A program made the position numbers and the translations under genes. The notes beneath the pieces were generated by a model. It had not been told where the DNA came from. It was given only the letters and a program-made list of their open reading frames with translations, and did not search any database. From Flavobacterium sp. JAS (lineage in GTDB: Bacteria; Bacteroidota; Bacteroidia; Flavobacteriales; Flavobacteriaceae), in NCBI RefSeq assembly GCF_020991455.1, contig NZ_JAJMOX010000007.1, positions 248,001 through 312,000 on the forward strand: a stretch of DNA of 64,000 nucleotides, in the 5' to 3' direction. Below, piece by piece: positions 44,271-53,900 of this stretch (positions within the stretch are counted from its first letter, which is position 1; each line of letters starts with the position of its first letter).

Positions 44271-44675
44271 TTAGGCAGTTTTCTTTACCATTCGATCAAA
44301 CTCTAAGCTTAGGTATTGATCAATTTGTTTGCCTATTAAATTCCGGTCTTCGGCTTTGATTTTGATTGTAATTTCTTTTTGATAAATATCCCGAACCAAA
44401 ACAGAATATTCAAATTCTGCACGATCATTAAATCTTAAAATGATAAGAAAAGTGTAACATAATACCGTTGGAATGATATAATACAAGTCGACCATATCTG
44501 AGAAAATCATACAGTAATAAGCTAAGGCAGTAATGAGGATAAACATGGTGTTGACAAGAAAATAGGTTTTCTTTTTTCGCAATATTGCAAGTTCAACTAT
44601 TTCATCAAAAGAATATTGCCATTGATTTTTGCCATAACAAAAATGGACTTGATTTGGAGTAAGGTTAACGAACAT
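44271..44675 (-). CDS. Hypothetical two-helix membrane protein
   Basis: This 134-residue protein has two predicted transmembrane helices (about 35-55 and 62-82) between a short N-terminal soluble part (FVNLTPNQVHFCYGKNQWQYSFDEI) and a charged C-terminal domain. It resembles small PH-domain-like membrane proteins in its order of elements, but I do not recognise a family. It is a single gene with no obvious partner. The 313 bp upstream of it show no clear feature until the promoter of the next gene. Confidence 0.55.
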   Translation of the reverse strand: MFVNLTPNQVHFCYGKNQWQYSFDEIVELAILRKKKTYFLVNTMFILITALAYYCMIFSDMVDLYYIIPTVLCYTFLIILRFNDRAEFEYSVLVRDIYQKEITIKIKAEDRNLIGKQIDQYLSLEFDRMVKKTA

Positions 44676-44951
44676 AATAATAGTAGGTAAAAAACAATTT
44701 AGGACTTTGTTTAAGAAATATTGCAGTACTTTTATGCAAAAAAACTCTCTTGGGCAATATTACGCAATAACTTCTTTTTTTTCTTACAGCACATCTTATA
44801 GAATATAACTAAAAGTTATAATTAAATCCAAAACACAATTTATTGCCTATACTTGTCTTTTCTCAGAAAAAACAAGCCCTACATTATAAACTACTGTTAA
44901 TTATACAATTAGATTTTATTTTTCTGTAAGGACAAAGGAGCTATTAGGGAG

Positions 44952-44959
44952 TAGATTTG
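44952..44959 (+). promoter_or_regulatory. -7 box before the small basic-protein gene
   Basis: TAGATTTG matches TAnnTTTG and is 29 bp before the ATG at 44989. There is no -33 TTG, so another factor may be needed. Confidence 0.5.
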
Positions 44960-44988
44960 TAACATATAAATCCTTAAAATTAAATGTT

Positions 44989-45138
44989 ATGAATACTAAA
45001 GACCAAAAAAATAGCAGCACTGCAACTTCGGGTGCAAAATCTATGGATAAAAAAATAGATACTAAGGAAACCTCTCCAAAAAGAGAAACACCTTATGTAA
45101 AAGAAACGAAGAAACCTTCGACAAAAAACAATAATTAA
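44989..45138 (+). CDS. Small lysine-rich protein (49 residues)
   Basis: This short gene encodes a 49-residue hydrophilic protein with many Lys, Thr and Ser and no hydrophobic core, starting MNTKDQKNSS and ending in KKPSTKNNN. It is expected to be disordered and strongly basic. It has a consensus -7 box 29 bp upstream and lies 18 bp before a gene for a very acidic protein on the same strand. The function is unknown. Binding to nucleic acid or to its acidic neighbour are the obvious possibilities. Confidence 0.6.
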   Translation: MNTKDQKNSSTATSGAKSMDKKIDTKETSPKRETPYVKETKKPSTKNNN

Positions 45139-45156
45139 TTCTAAAGTATAATCACT

Positions 45157-45540
45157 ATGGAAAATGGAAACAATCAAAATTACGATCGGGATAATCGTGA
45201 TTTTAATCAGATCTTAGATACTATTATTGGTAAAGAAAATGCAAATCAAGATGATAAATATCAAAATCACGAAGAGTTTATAGATGATCTGAATCATCAA
45301 ACCAATGATTATAACAGGAATGAAAATAGTCCAAATAGTGAACCTATCATCAATGGTGAAGATCAAATTACAAATGATCAAGAACCGGATGATTTTGACG
45401 ATGATTTCGATCAAGATGATCTTGATGATGAAGATGATGAAGATGATGATTCAAAGAAAGATAATTCGCTATATATAGAGCAAGACCTGGACCAAGTATC
45501 TCATGACCCGTTTCCTAGTCTCGATCCAGGGAAGATATAG
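45157..45540 (+). CDS. Highly acidic disordered protein
   Basis: This is a 127-residue protein with no signal peptide. It is rich in Asp, Asn, Glu and Gln throughout, with a nearly pure Asp/Glu stretch around residues 78-98 (DDFDDDFDQDDLDDEDDEDD). It is expected to be disordered and strongly negative. No family is recognised. It follows the basic 49-residue gene by 18 bp and ends before a terminator. Charge complementarity suggests they could interact, but this is inference. A metal-binding or stress-protein role is also possible. Confidence 0.65.
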   Translation: MENGNNQNYDRDNRDFNQILDTIIGKENANQDDKYQNHEEFIDDLNHQTNDYNRNENSPNSEPIINGEDQITNDQEPDDFDDDFDQDDLDDEDDEDDDSKKDNSLYIEQDLDQVSHDPFPSLDPGKI

Positions 45541-45564
45541 AGATTTTACAATACAATAAAATAG

Positions 45565-45602
45565 ATAACCGTTAAGGATTTAAACTTAGCGGTTATTTTT
45601 TA
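45565..45602 (+). terminator. Intrinsic terminator
   Basis: ATAACCGTTAAG (45565-45576) pairs with CTTAGCGGTTAT (45585-45596) with one G-U pair, followed by T-rich sequence. It ends the basic-acidic gene pair. Confidence 0.75.
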
Positions 45603-45732
45603 GCAAAAAAAAGTAATGTAAAATTCTATAATAAATAATCAAAACTATATAATTTTTCTTCTTAAGAAATAAGTAATTTTAAGCTATGGATTTTTTACAA
45701 ATTAAAATTGTTTTTAGAAAATATAATAGCTG

Positions 45733-46143
45733 ATGGATATCACAAATCAAATCATCTGGTTGTTTGTTCTCGCTATTCCAATTGCCTGTATCAGTTGGAC
45801 GGTCACGCATGAAGAAATTTTCAAAGAACCACGCGAGTGGTGCGTAAAACAGTCCAAAAATGGCAGGACACTTTTGGGCAGAAAGACATTTTATCTCTTT
45901 ACTTGCGAGTACTGTTTTAGCCATTATGTCACAATTGCTTTTTTGGCTCTTTGTAATTATAAACTTTTCTTAAATGATTACAGAGGTTATATTCTGGCAG
46001 GGTTTTCGCTTGTTTTCTTGGCAAATGTATATATGAGCCTTTTTGCGTTATTAAGACAAGCCATTAAAAAAGAAAAAGTAGAAATCGAAAAAATAGAGAG
46101 TCAAACTGATATAGAAACATCTCTAGATAATAAAAAAGTATAA
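45733..46143 (+). CDS. Small membrane protein with CxxC motif
   Basis: This 136-residue protein has three predicted transmembrane helices (about 6-24, 57-77, 85-108). The motif TCEYCFSHYV at the start of the second helix recalls the CPxC...W signature of DUF1360-like membrane proteins. The C-terminus is a charged helix rich in Lys/Glu. The function is unknown. It lies 19 bp before another small gene (46163) in the same direction, so they probably form one unit. Confidence 0.6.
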   Translation: MDITNQIIWLFVLAIPIACISWTVTHEEIFKEPREWCVKQSKNGRTLLGRKTFYLFTCEYCFSHYVTIAFLALCNYKLFLNDYRGYILAGFSLVFLANVYMSLFALLRQAIKKEKVEIEKIESQTDIETSLDNKKV

Positions 46144-46162
46144 CACACAAATTTAATAAATC

Positions 46163-46444
46163 ATGGAAAATTTAAATTACATAGACCCTTTACTTCACGG
46201 AATTACTCCTGAAAAAAACAATAACAGAATACCTAATCCATCTGCTAAACAATTGCTTTTTGCCGGAGTTGGTTCTCTTATTGCCGGTGCCCTTCTCAAA
46301 AAAGCAGGTCAAAATAAAACAGCTGCAGTTGTAGGCGGTCTAGCATTGCCATTAATAGCTACTGCCTGCTACAAACAATATTCTAAAATTTGCAAAGAAA
46401 AAAGCGAACTAAACGATAGTAGTGGAATTGAATATAATCACTAG
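46163..46444 (+). CDS. Small membrane-associated protein
   Basis: This is a 93-residue protein with a polar N-terminus and two short hydrophobic segments (about 30-46, LLFAGVGSLIAGALLKKAG, and 52-67) separated by a basic turn. The C-terminus is a charged tail. I recognise no family. It is probably co-transcribed with the CxxC membrane protein upstream. A large nested inverted repeat begins about 20 bp after its stop. Confidence 0.55.
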   Translation: MENLNYIDPLLHGITPEKNNNRIPNPSAKQLLFAGVGSLIAGALLKKAGQNKTAAVVGGLALPLIATACYKQYSKICKEKSELNDSSGIEYNH

Positions 46445-46465
46445 AAATTTTGATTCAGGTTTATC

Positions 46466-46646
46466 TTGTTTCAAGTTTTCTTTGTTTCAGGTTTCAAGTT
46501 GAGAACGTAAAAAATGGCCACGAATTCACGAATTTTTTTACATAGTAGTAGACTATCATTCGTGAATTCGTGGCTGTTTTTTTATCAGAAATTAAGTTTG
46601 GTTCAATCCCGAACTTGAAACAAAGAAAACCTGAAACTTGAAACAA
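46466..46646. repeat. Nested inverted repeat, GTTTCAAGTT family, copy 1
   Basis: The outer arms (about 46466-46500 and 46612-46646) are built from words GTTTCAAGTT, TTCTTTG and GTTTCAGG, partly in shuffled order. The inner arms are a perfect 17-bp inverted repeat, GCCACGAATTCACGAAT (46517-46533) with its complement at 46558-46574, around a 24-nt loop. A last AAACCTGAAAC lies just beyond the right arm. No coding frame is supported. Confidence 0.65.
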
Positions 46647-46671
46647 ATTTTTAAAACCTGAAACAATTTTA

Positions 46672-47046
46672 TCAGGAGATATTTATATTTCCTTCGACCC
46701 AATTTAAGGCTTTGTTAAATGCTTCTTTTTTAAAGCCATGAAATTCTCCCGGAACTACATAACTAAATCCGTTGGTGAAGGAGATTATTTCTTCTGAATC
46801 TGAAATTATTGCCGCGCGATTCCATTTTCCAAGATGTTTTAATTCCAGTAAGGCATCTTGTAACCATGCCCCTGAAGTAAATTTTTCTACATCAGTATCT
46901 AAAACTAACAAAAAATTAATTTCATTGGTTTGTTTTACTAAATGCTCCACTGCAGGAACTACTACATTTAAAAAATCTTCTGTGGTAACTTCTGCTAATG
47001 CTCTAAATGCTACAATATTATCTGTTGTGTCAATTTGATGTATCAT
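46672..47046 (-). CDS. SpoIIAA-like (STAS/SEC14 fold) protein
   Basis: This is a 124-residue soluble protein. The pattern of the SpoIIAA-like family is visible: an early VVAFRALAEVTTEDF segment, INFLLVLDTDVEKF near 45, then KWNRAAIISDSEE near 75 and a C-terminal AFNKALNWV. Members are small lipid- or protein-binding modules related to STAS domains. The role here is unknown. It is a single gene, with no feature seen in the 198 bp separating it from the DUF2490 gene end. Confidence 0.75.
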   Translation of the reverse strand: MIHQIDTTDNIVAFRALAEVTTEDFLNVVVPAVEHLVKQTNEINFLLVLDTDVEKFTSGAWLQDALLELKHLGKWNRAAIISDSEEIISFTNGFSYVVPGEFHGFKKEAFNKALNWVEGNINIS

Positions 47047-47244
47047 AATATTTCTATTTTGAATGTTATTAATGCCGGGTGATGTGATTTTAATTTTTCA
47101 TTGAAGTTCCTATCAAAAATACCTATAGAATATTGTTTAAGTATTATATCATCTCAGAGTATTTTTATAAAATAACTATGTTTTATCCCAGCTACTAAGT
47201 TACTGATAATCTGCGACTATTAAACTTCTAGGGGCTATGTTTTT

Positions 47245-48024
47245 TTATAAACCTCCGTTTCCTTCGTCTACTGCTTTTTTGGTCCTCTTGAATGATTTGA
47301 TCAGGTCTGGGAGAAAATCATTAAAAATAACTTTTACCTGTACGGCATTAACAAATTTATCGGTGTCCTTTCTTGGCATGATTTCGTTATTATACGAAAC
47401 TTCAACCAGCAAATCTTTGACAAATTCATAACCAAGTCCTAATGTAAACCTGTTTCGGTCAAAATTCTCAGGACCACTTACCTGGCTATCGGTCTTAAAA
47501 AAAACTTCATCGGCAGCAAAACAGTACAATACGCCTTTGTGTATTTTAACATCGTTGATAGGATATACGGACTTGACCTGAAACCGAAGGCGTTCTACTG
47601 CTTCAAAATAACCATCGTCGTTATGAAGATGCCGGTCTTCGAGCCGCAATCTTAAATTTACTTTTATTCTGTAATCTTTGAATAAGCTATAGCTTAACTG
47701 TAATGCCGAACGCCATTCCGGCGCTTCACTCTGATTGAGTTCCGGTACATTTTTATTGGAATAGTACGCATAAAATATGGACATTTTCCATCGATCGCCC
47801 GGATAATAATGTGCCCAGCCTCTAAGATAAGTCTGTGTGATATAATGAAAAATAGCTTTATTCTCAGAGGTACTACTGGAAGTAAAACCAGCATCTAGTT
47901 CGACTACCCAATTCTGACTTAAAGGTTTTGTAAAAGCATATTCATTCCAAAACTGATCTAGATTGTCTGTCTGTGAATTTGCAATTGTTGTAGCCAGTAA
48001 GAGAAAATAAATTATATATCTCAT
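47245..48024 (-). CDS. DUF2490 outer-membrane protein
   Basis: This is a 259-residue exported protein with a signal peptide (1-18). It has beta-barrel character with many amphipathic strands and Trp/Tyr at strand ends. The WNEYAFTKPLSQNWVVELDAG start and RLRLEDRHL motif fit DUF2490. The function is unknown. Family members are outer-membrane barrels, often in alginate or stress contexts elsewhere. A terminator lies between it and the barrel gene upstream, so it probably has its own promoter. Confidence 0.75.
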   Translation of the reverse strand: MRYIIYFLLLATTIANSQTDNLDQFWNEYAFTKPLSQNWVVELDAGFTSSSTSENKAIFHYITQTYLRGWAHYYPGDRWKMSIFYAYYSNKNVPELNQSEAPEWRSALQLSYSLFKDYRIKVNLRLRLEDRHLHNDDGYFEAVERLRFQVKSVYPINDVKIHKGVLYCFAADEVFFKTDSQVSGPENFDRNRFTLGLGYEFVKDLLVEVSYNNEIMPRKDTDKFVNAVQVKVIFNDFLPDLIKSFKRTKKAVDEGNGGL

Positions 48025-48099
48025 TCTTTGTTTTGTGTCTGCAACGAGACGGAATTTACTTTTGTTAGTATAGTTTTATAAAGCATACTGGTAGCTAAG

Positions 48100-48133
48100 A
48101 AAGCGAAAACACAAATTAATGCGTTTTCGCTTT
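48100..48133. terminator. Terminator hairpin
   Basis: AAAGCGAAAAC (48100-48110) and GTTTTCGCTTT (48123-48133) form a perfect 11-bp stem with a 12-nt loop, 36 bp past the stop of the barrel gene at 48169. Confidence 0.75.
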
Positions 48134-48168
48134 TTATCTAAGTTTTTTAAAGCTATTTAAAATCTTCT

Positions 48169-48792
48169 TTATTTACTAAAATCGTAACTAAGTGAAGCTC
48201 CTAAACCAAATTGATAAGTTGATGCATAATCGGTAAAACCTACCACACCCCAATAATTCGACCAGTAGTAATCAGTACCAATAGCCGCCGACATTGATTG
48301 TAAGTAAGCATGAAGATTAATTGATAATGGTGAATTGGTTTTTATTTTTACACCACCTTTAATTTCCCATGCAAAATAAGTTCCACTGCCGCTTTGTGGA
48401 GTTTCAAGAATTGCAATACCAGCGCCAGCCCCTAAAAAAGGTTGCAGTTTTTGTGTGCTTGAACCAAAATAATAAGTATAATCTAGCAATACATAATTGA
48501 TAGCTCCTTTATCGTCTCCAGCATTAAGTTGTATTCCTGTAGGACCATAAAACGGCATTTTCGTATCTAATCTATTGTATTTTAACTCTATCGAGCTATT
48601 CTCCATAAAGAAATACTCTAATCCTGCGCCGTACTCAAAACCGTCTTCTACAGAAGCGTGAGCATTGTCAAAATCTACTCTGTCTGAAAAAGTATAACCT
48701 CCATACAGATTTAATAAAAATGATTTTGAACTTTGAGCTGACATTGCCAGCGAAAAGAAAAAAACAACGAATAATAAATGATTCTTTTTCAT
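48169..48792 (-). CDS. Small outer-membrane beta-barrel protein
   Basis: This 207-residue protein has a signal peptide (1-20, SAQS). The mature part shows the 8-strand OmpA/OmpX-like pattern of Bacteroidota outer-membrane beta-barrel proteins: FLLNLYGGYTFSD, GYEYGAGLEYF-like strand, IELKYNRLDT, LQPFLGAGAG and a final FGLGASLSYDF ending in an aromatic residue. It is a single gene before a terminator. The function is unknown. The 396-bp gap upstream, up to the SusD operon, holds degenerate words such as AGGTTCTGAGACGATAAGGTG and one CAAAATTA (48917-48924), a possible minus-strand -7 box. Confidence 0.75.
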   Translation of the reverse strand: MKKNHLLFVVFFFSLAMSAQSSKSFLLNLYGGYTFSDRVDFDNAHASVEDGFEYGAGLEYFFMENSSIELKYNRLDTKMPFYGPTGIQLNAGDDKGAINYVLLDYTYYFGSSTQKLQPFLGAGAGIAILETPQSGSGTYFAWEIKGGVKIKTNSPLSINLHAYLQSMSAAIGTDYYWSNYWGVVGFTDYASTYQFGLGASLSYDFSK

Positions 48793-49128
48793 AATTTGAT
48801 TTTTTTTTTAATGGGTTGCAATTTTATTAAACTACAGCGTTTAGATACTTGATATTATAAATTTTACCTTACAATATTTTTCTCATTGCCACTATAGCCT
48901 TGATTTTACATTTTTCCAAAATTATCCAAAATGAAAATAAAAATGTTCCCAATTTTGTCTCTTAATGGTTTCAAATTCTAATTTGCAACCATTATTTTAA
49001 AGGTTCTGAGACGATAAGGTGCTGAGGTACTAAAGTTTTCTGTTTCCATTTTCTATTGCCATTAATTCGAACGTAAGACGCACTGCTGTGCATCTCTACA
49101 AACTAAGGTGTGAATTGCCTATAACAAC

Positions 49129-49159
49129 AAAAGCCTGCTTCTTTCGAAACAGGCATTTT
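49129..49159 (-). terminator. Terminator of the SusCD operon
   Basis: AAAAGCCTG (49129-49137) and CAGGCATTTT (49150-49159) flank a loop that itself pairs partly. It lies 30 bp after the SusD stop. Confidence 0.65.
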
Positions 49160-49188
49160 GTAAAAAAAATAAAACGAACACAAAACTT

Positions 49189-50958
49189 TTAATTATATCC
49201 TTGATTTTGTTTGATTACCTTTTGGTCAATAACGGTTTGCGGAATTGGAAATATTCTTCTAAAGGGTTGGGTAGCCGCTTTTGCAGTTCCTGGCAAATCG
49301 AATTTTCCAAAACGAATACTCTCTGGTCTTCTTTGTAATTCCCAGTACAATTCAAAACCTAATTCTTTATACAACTGATCTGAGTCTAAAGTAGTAAGTG
49401 CTTTTCCGGGAGCATTTCCAAATAACGATTCTCTTTTTCTGCTTGTACGCAACTTATTTAGATCGATCATGGCTAAACCTTCGCTTCCTTTTCTAAAATA
49501 AGCTTCAGCTCTCATAGCATAAATTCCTCCTAAACGAAATAACGGAATATCAACATTGGAGTTACCATTTCCTCCTTCGGGATCAAATTCATATTTAAAA
49601 ACACGAGCGCCCTGATTGATTTCGTTTTGAGCAAAAACAGATTTAGTAGGATCTGCAAATGTTAATGATGGCGTAAAATTCATTCTTGTAGTGGTACTTT
49701 TTTCCATAACCAATGGAGAAACTTTGATACGGTTACCTAGCATTTCAAGAGATCCTGAAGGCAATAATATAGGACCATATTGAAGTCCCGCCTGAATTCC
49801 TCTGTTAAAGTGGAACCACGGTAGCGCCGGGCTGCTTTTAGGTACAATGTCTGTTGCGGGAACACTTACATCTGTACCATCATTCATAAACCATGTACCA
49901 TCAGCATATTGATAATGTTGTTCAAATCTTGGATCGTCATGATTACCATCCCATGATGCGTAGAATTCCGGAGTTATACAGGCGGCATTTGTTCCTCTGT
50001 TTGCCGCAGATGTTCTCTGGTTACGCTCCATAGATACATAAGCAAAACTGTTTGAACCATTACGGATGTAATCTATCTTTTGAGAAATTGCAAAAATAAG
50101 TTCTGTACCATTCTCGTTAGTTCTTGCAAAGTTTTTGAAAAAATCACTCTCTAAACTATATTTTCCAGAATCGATCAATAATGATGTATAATAAATAACA
50201 CGGTCCATATCTGTTCCTGTGCCAGTTACTGCTGGTTCATTAAAATTAAAAGTAGATGTAGCATTGTAACGATCTTTAAAAACCGCACGATTCAAATACA
50301 TATTAGCTAAAAAAGCATAAGCAGCTTGTTTGGTAAATCTTCCGTGGTGTGTTCTTTGAGTACCAGAATCAGCCAAATCCGGTATTAGGGCTTCAACATC
50401 TTTTATTAACTGGTCAATTTGAGTATCAGCTTTTAAAATTTGCAAAGGTCCTGCAACATCCATCGGATCTCTATATGGCGCTTGTCCGTATAGATCTAAT
50501 GTAGTGTAGGTATAAAAGGCTAAAAGTGCTTTTGATTCTGCCAAAAATAATGTCTTTTCTGGAAAAGTGCCAGCTTGTGCTGACCTAATTGCAGTCAAAG
50601 AACGTGTAATTCCGTTATTCAATAAATCCCAGTTAGAAACTATAATAGCATTAGTTGAACTCCATGTAAATTCGTGCATATCTCTCCATTTTCCACCATC
50701 TCCCCAGTCACTTCCGCGAGTTGGCAAAATAGCCTCGTCAGTGGTATATTCCTGCATGGCAAAAACGGCTCCGTGATCCGTAAAAGTTCCGTCTCCAAGT
50801 CTGTCATAAGCTGCCGAAAGTGAGCCGGCAGGATCTGAAACAGAATTTCCTGATTTTTCGTCCAAAACAACTTCATTTAAATCAGTACAACTGTTTAAGA
50901 GAAAAATAAAAGAGAATATTGTTAAAATTTTTATGCTAAAAAATGTATTTGTCTTCAT
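49189..50958 (-). CDS. SusD/RagB-family nutrient-binding lipoprotein
   Basis: This 589-residue surface lipoprotein (lipobox LNSC, Cys about 24) captures a nutrient for the SusC channel. It shows the SusD pattern of TPR-like helices after an N-terminal DLNEVVLDEKSG segment. It has RAEAYFRKGSEGLAMIDLNKLRTSRK near 500, ELYWELQRRPESIRFGKFDLP and RIFPIPQTVIDQ... with terminal QNQGYN, all typical SusD C-terminal blocks. It starts 3 bp after the SusC stop. Nearby PI-PLC and metallophosphoesterase genes suggest a phosphorylated or lipid-derived ligand instead of a glycan. Confidence 0.92.
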   Translation of the reverse strand: MKTNTFFSIKILTIFSFIFLLNSCTDLNEVVLDEKSGNSVSDPAGSLSAAYDRLGDGTFTDHGAVFAMQEYTTDEAILPTRGSDWGDGGKWRDMHEFTWSSTNAIIVSNWDLLNNGITRSLTAIRSAQAGTFPEKTLFLAESKALLAFYTYTTLDLYGQAPYRDPMDVAGPLQILKADTQIDQLIKDVEALIPDLADSGTQRTHHGRFTKQAAYAFLANMYLNRAVFKDRYNATSTFNFNEPAVTGTGTDMDRVIYYTSLLIDSGKYSLESDFFKNFARTNENGTELIFAISQKIDYIRNGSNSFAYVSMERNQRTSAANRGTNAACITPEFYASWDGNHDDPRFEQHYQYADGTWFMNDGTDVSVPATDIVPKSSPALPWFHFNRGIQAGLQYGPILLPSGSLEMLGNRIKVSPLVMEKSTTTRMNFTPSLTFADPTKSVFAQNEINQGARVFKYEFDPEGGNGNSNVDIPLFRLGGIYAMRAEAYFRKGSEGLAMIDLNKLRTSRKRESLFGNAPGKALTTLDSDQLYKELGFELYWELQRRPESIRFGKFDLPGTAKAATQPFRRIFPIPQTVIDQKVIKQNQGYN

Positions 50959-50961
50959 GAT

Positions 50962-53900
50962 TTATAATTTTAAAGTTGCTCCGAAACTCAACGTTCTCGA
51001 AGTTGGATAAGCCGCATAATCAATACCAATAGATTGATTTCCTCCACTTGATTTTGGGGTATTAACTAATGGATCAAATCCTGAATAATGCGTTATTGTA
51101 ATTAGGTTATTTCCTGTTACATAAAGTGTTAATCCGTTTAACCAGTTGAGTCCTTTTAAGTCGAAATTGTAACCAATACGCGCTGTATTTAATCGGATAA
51201 AATCAGATTTTTCTAAGAAAAGAGTCGACAAAATTGGTGAGTTTGTTGAGTTTGCTCCAGACTCATAATAATTTGTAGCAACGTTTCTATCAGAAGCCAG
51301 GTTGTTGATATTTAAGGCGTTTAATCCTGTATTATTCAATAAATAACCTCCTGTTTGACCAATGATTGAGAATGAAAAACTAAAGTTTTTATATCTCATA
51401 TCACTATTAAACCCGTAGTAAAAAGTTGGCAGTGCTCCTTCGATAATAACTCTGTCGCTGTTATCGATTTTACCGTCACCGTTTTGATCTTGAAAAATAT
51501 TAGCTCCGTTTGCATCAAAGCCAATATGCTTTAACAAATAGAAGGAACCCGCAGCATAACCACTTTTATAAATATTAGCATTTACTCCAGATTGTCCAGG
51601 ACCTGAAATAGTTCCTGTTAAGATTTCTGAAATCGGCAAATCTTCAATTTTATTGTTTAATGTTGCTCCGTTAACATCAATATTCCAGCTAAAATCTTTA
51701 GTGTCAATTAATTTTGAACCTAACATAAACTCAAAACCTTTGTTCACAATTTTACCTTGATTACTAAGATTCATCCAAACTGTTGGTGTTGGGCTCAATA
51801 GCGGCGAAGGAACGTTTAAGATTGCATCTGTGGTGGTTTTGTTGAAATAATCAAGTGTTCCGTACAATTTATCTCTCCATAAACTAAAATCCAAACCTAC
51901 GTTGTATTGTGTTACAACCTCCCATTTTAAATCAGGATTTGGTGTTCTAACTACAGAAACTCCGTTTACTAAATTTAAATCATCATATAAATAATATCCA
52001 TCAGCCCCCGATAAGGAATAACTTGCTTTGGTAATTTTATTCTCAACTTCCTGATTTCCTGTTTGTCCCCAGCTCGCTCTTAACTTTAAGTTGTTTAGCG
52101 CCGTTAGATTTTCTAAGAAACTTTCTTTAGAAATATTCCATCCTAAAGCAAATGAAGGAAAGTAACCGTATTTGTTATTATCACCAAAACGAGTAGAACC
52201 ATCGGCTCTTATCGAAGCCGTTAAAAGGTATTTTTCATTGAAAGTATAATTCAGCCTGCCAAAGTAAGACTGTAATTCGTTTTCCTGAGCGTAACCAGAA
52301 AGTACAGGCAGTATGCCTTTAAATCCAGGATTGATTTCCGGTTTTACACCAACACCTTTTTCACTAATACCTTCAACACTAAAACTTGTACCTGATCTTT
52401 CGAATTTTTGATAAGAGAAACCACCCAAAGCTTCAATTTTATGTTTGCCAAATGTTGTATTGTAGGTTAAATAATGCTCCACTAATGAGTTTTTTGAGTC
52501 AAGATTATTCTGAACATATTTACCTATTTTACTTATATCGGTTATGTTTGGATAAATAGTAGTATTTCTTTCAGAGGTTGAACGATCTATACCAATGTTT
52601 AGTTTATATTCTAATCCGTTGACAATTCTAAAAGAAGCTTCAATATTTCCTAAAACTCTCAACGTATTGGTTTGATCCTCATAAATACTCAGTAAATAAG
52701 CAGGGTTATAATGCGCGTTCATATTAAAGTTGGTATAGTTTCCGTTTGCATCAAAAACTGACCTTGTTGGATTAGCCATCAAAGTATGTACGATCAATTG
52801 TCCGTTAGAACCCCCGTCATCACTTGTAGGAACCCCGTCATCTGTAGTCTGGCTCGCTGTAAGATTCACTTTTAATTTTAAACGTTTGTTGTCTAAAAAT
52901 GATTCAGCGGCATTAATTCTACCTGAGAGACGTTTGAAATTACTGTTACGAATAATTCCTTCCTGATTCATTTGTGCAACAGATGCATAATAATTTCCTG
53001 ATTCTGTTTGTTTTGCAAAAGACAAAGCGTTGTTTGTAGTAATCGCAGATCTGAAAATTACATCCTGCCAGTCTGTATTTCCACCATGATCAAATGCTTT
53101 ATCTTTTATAGCATTTCTATACTGGCTTGCATTTAAAACATCCAATTTATGAGCAACATTCGAAACTCCCATATAAGAATCAAACGATAATGTTCCTTCG
53201 CCTTTAGATCCTTTTTTAGTAGTAATCAAAACAACTCCGTTAGACCCTCTAGCCCCATAAATAGCAGCAGCAGAAGCATCTTTTAAAACGGTAATCGATT
53301 CGATATCACTTGTATTCAAAAAGTTTAACGGATTCTTCGCAGTCGAACCTCCAAAACCAACATTGGTTCCCGTTGGGCTTACATCATCATTAGACAATGG
53401 CATACCATCAACTACGAACAAAGGTGTACTTCCGCTTCTGATAGATCCAACTCCACGAATTGTAACATTTACTCCAGCTCCCGGCTCTCCACTTGTACTT
53501 ACAACACGAACACCAGCTACTTTTCCTTGCAATAAATTGTCTGGCGAAATATTAACTCCTTGTCTAAAATTTGCTGCTTCAAGTTGTGTTACAGCTCCGG
53601 TAACATCTTTTTTAGATTGTTTACCATAACCAACCACCAAAACCTCATTAAGCTCAGCTGTGTCTGGCTCTAACTGAATGGTCATAAAACCACTTTGTAC
53701 TGCAACTGTTTTCTTTTTATAACCAACATACGAAACGTCGATTGTTTTGCCTTCTCCAACAGTAATTTCAAAGACTCCATCAAAATCAGAAACTACTGAA
53801 TTTGAAGAACTTGTTTCGGTAATGCTTGCACCAGGAATTGGCACTTTATTCTCATCAACAATTTTTCCTTTTACTTTAATTCTGTCAATTGCTTTACGCG

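Noticed and set aside
44980..45177. A 65-residue minus-strand frame over the small basic gene
   Set aside because: It is antisense to the Lys-rich frame, which has its own -7 box and sits in line with the acidic gene.
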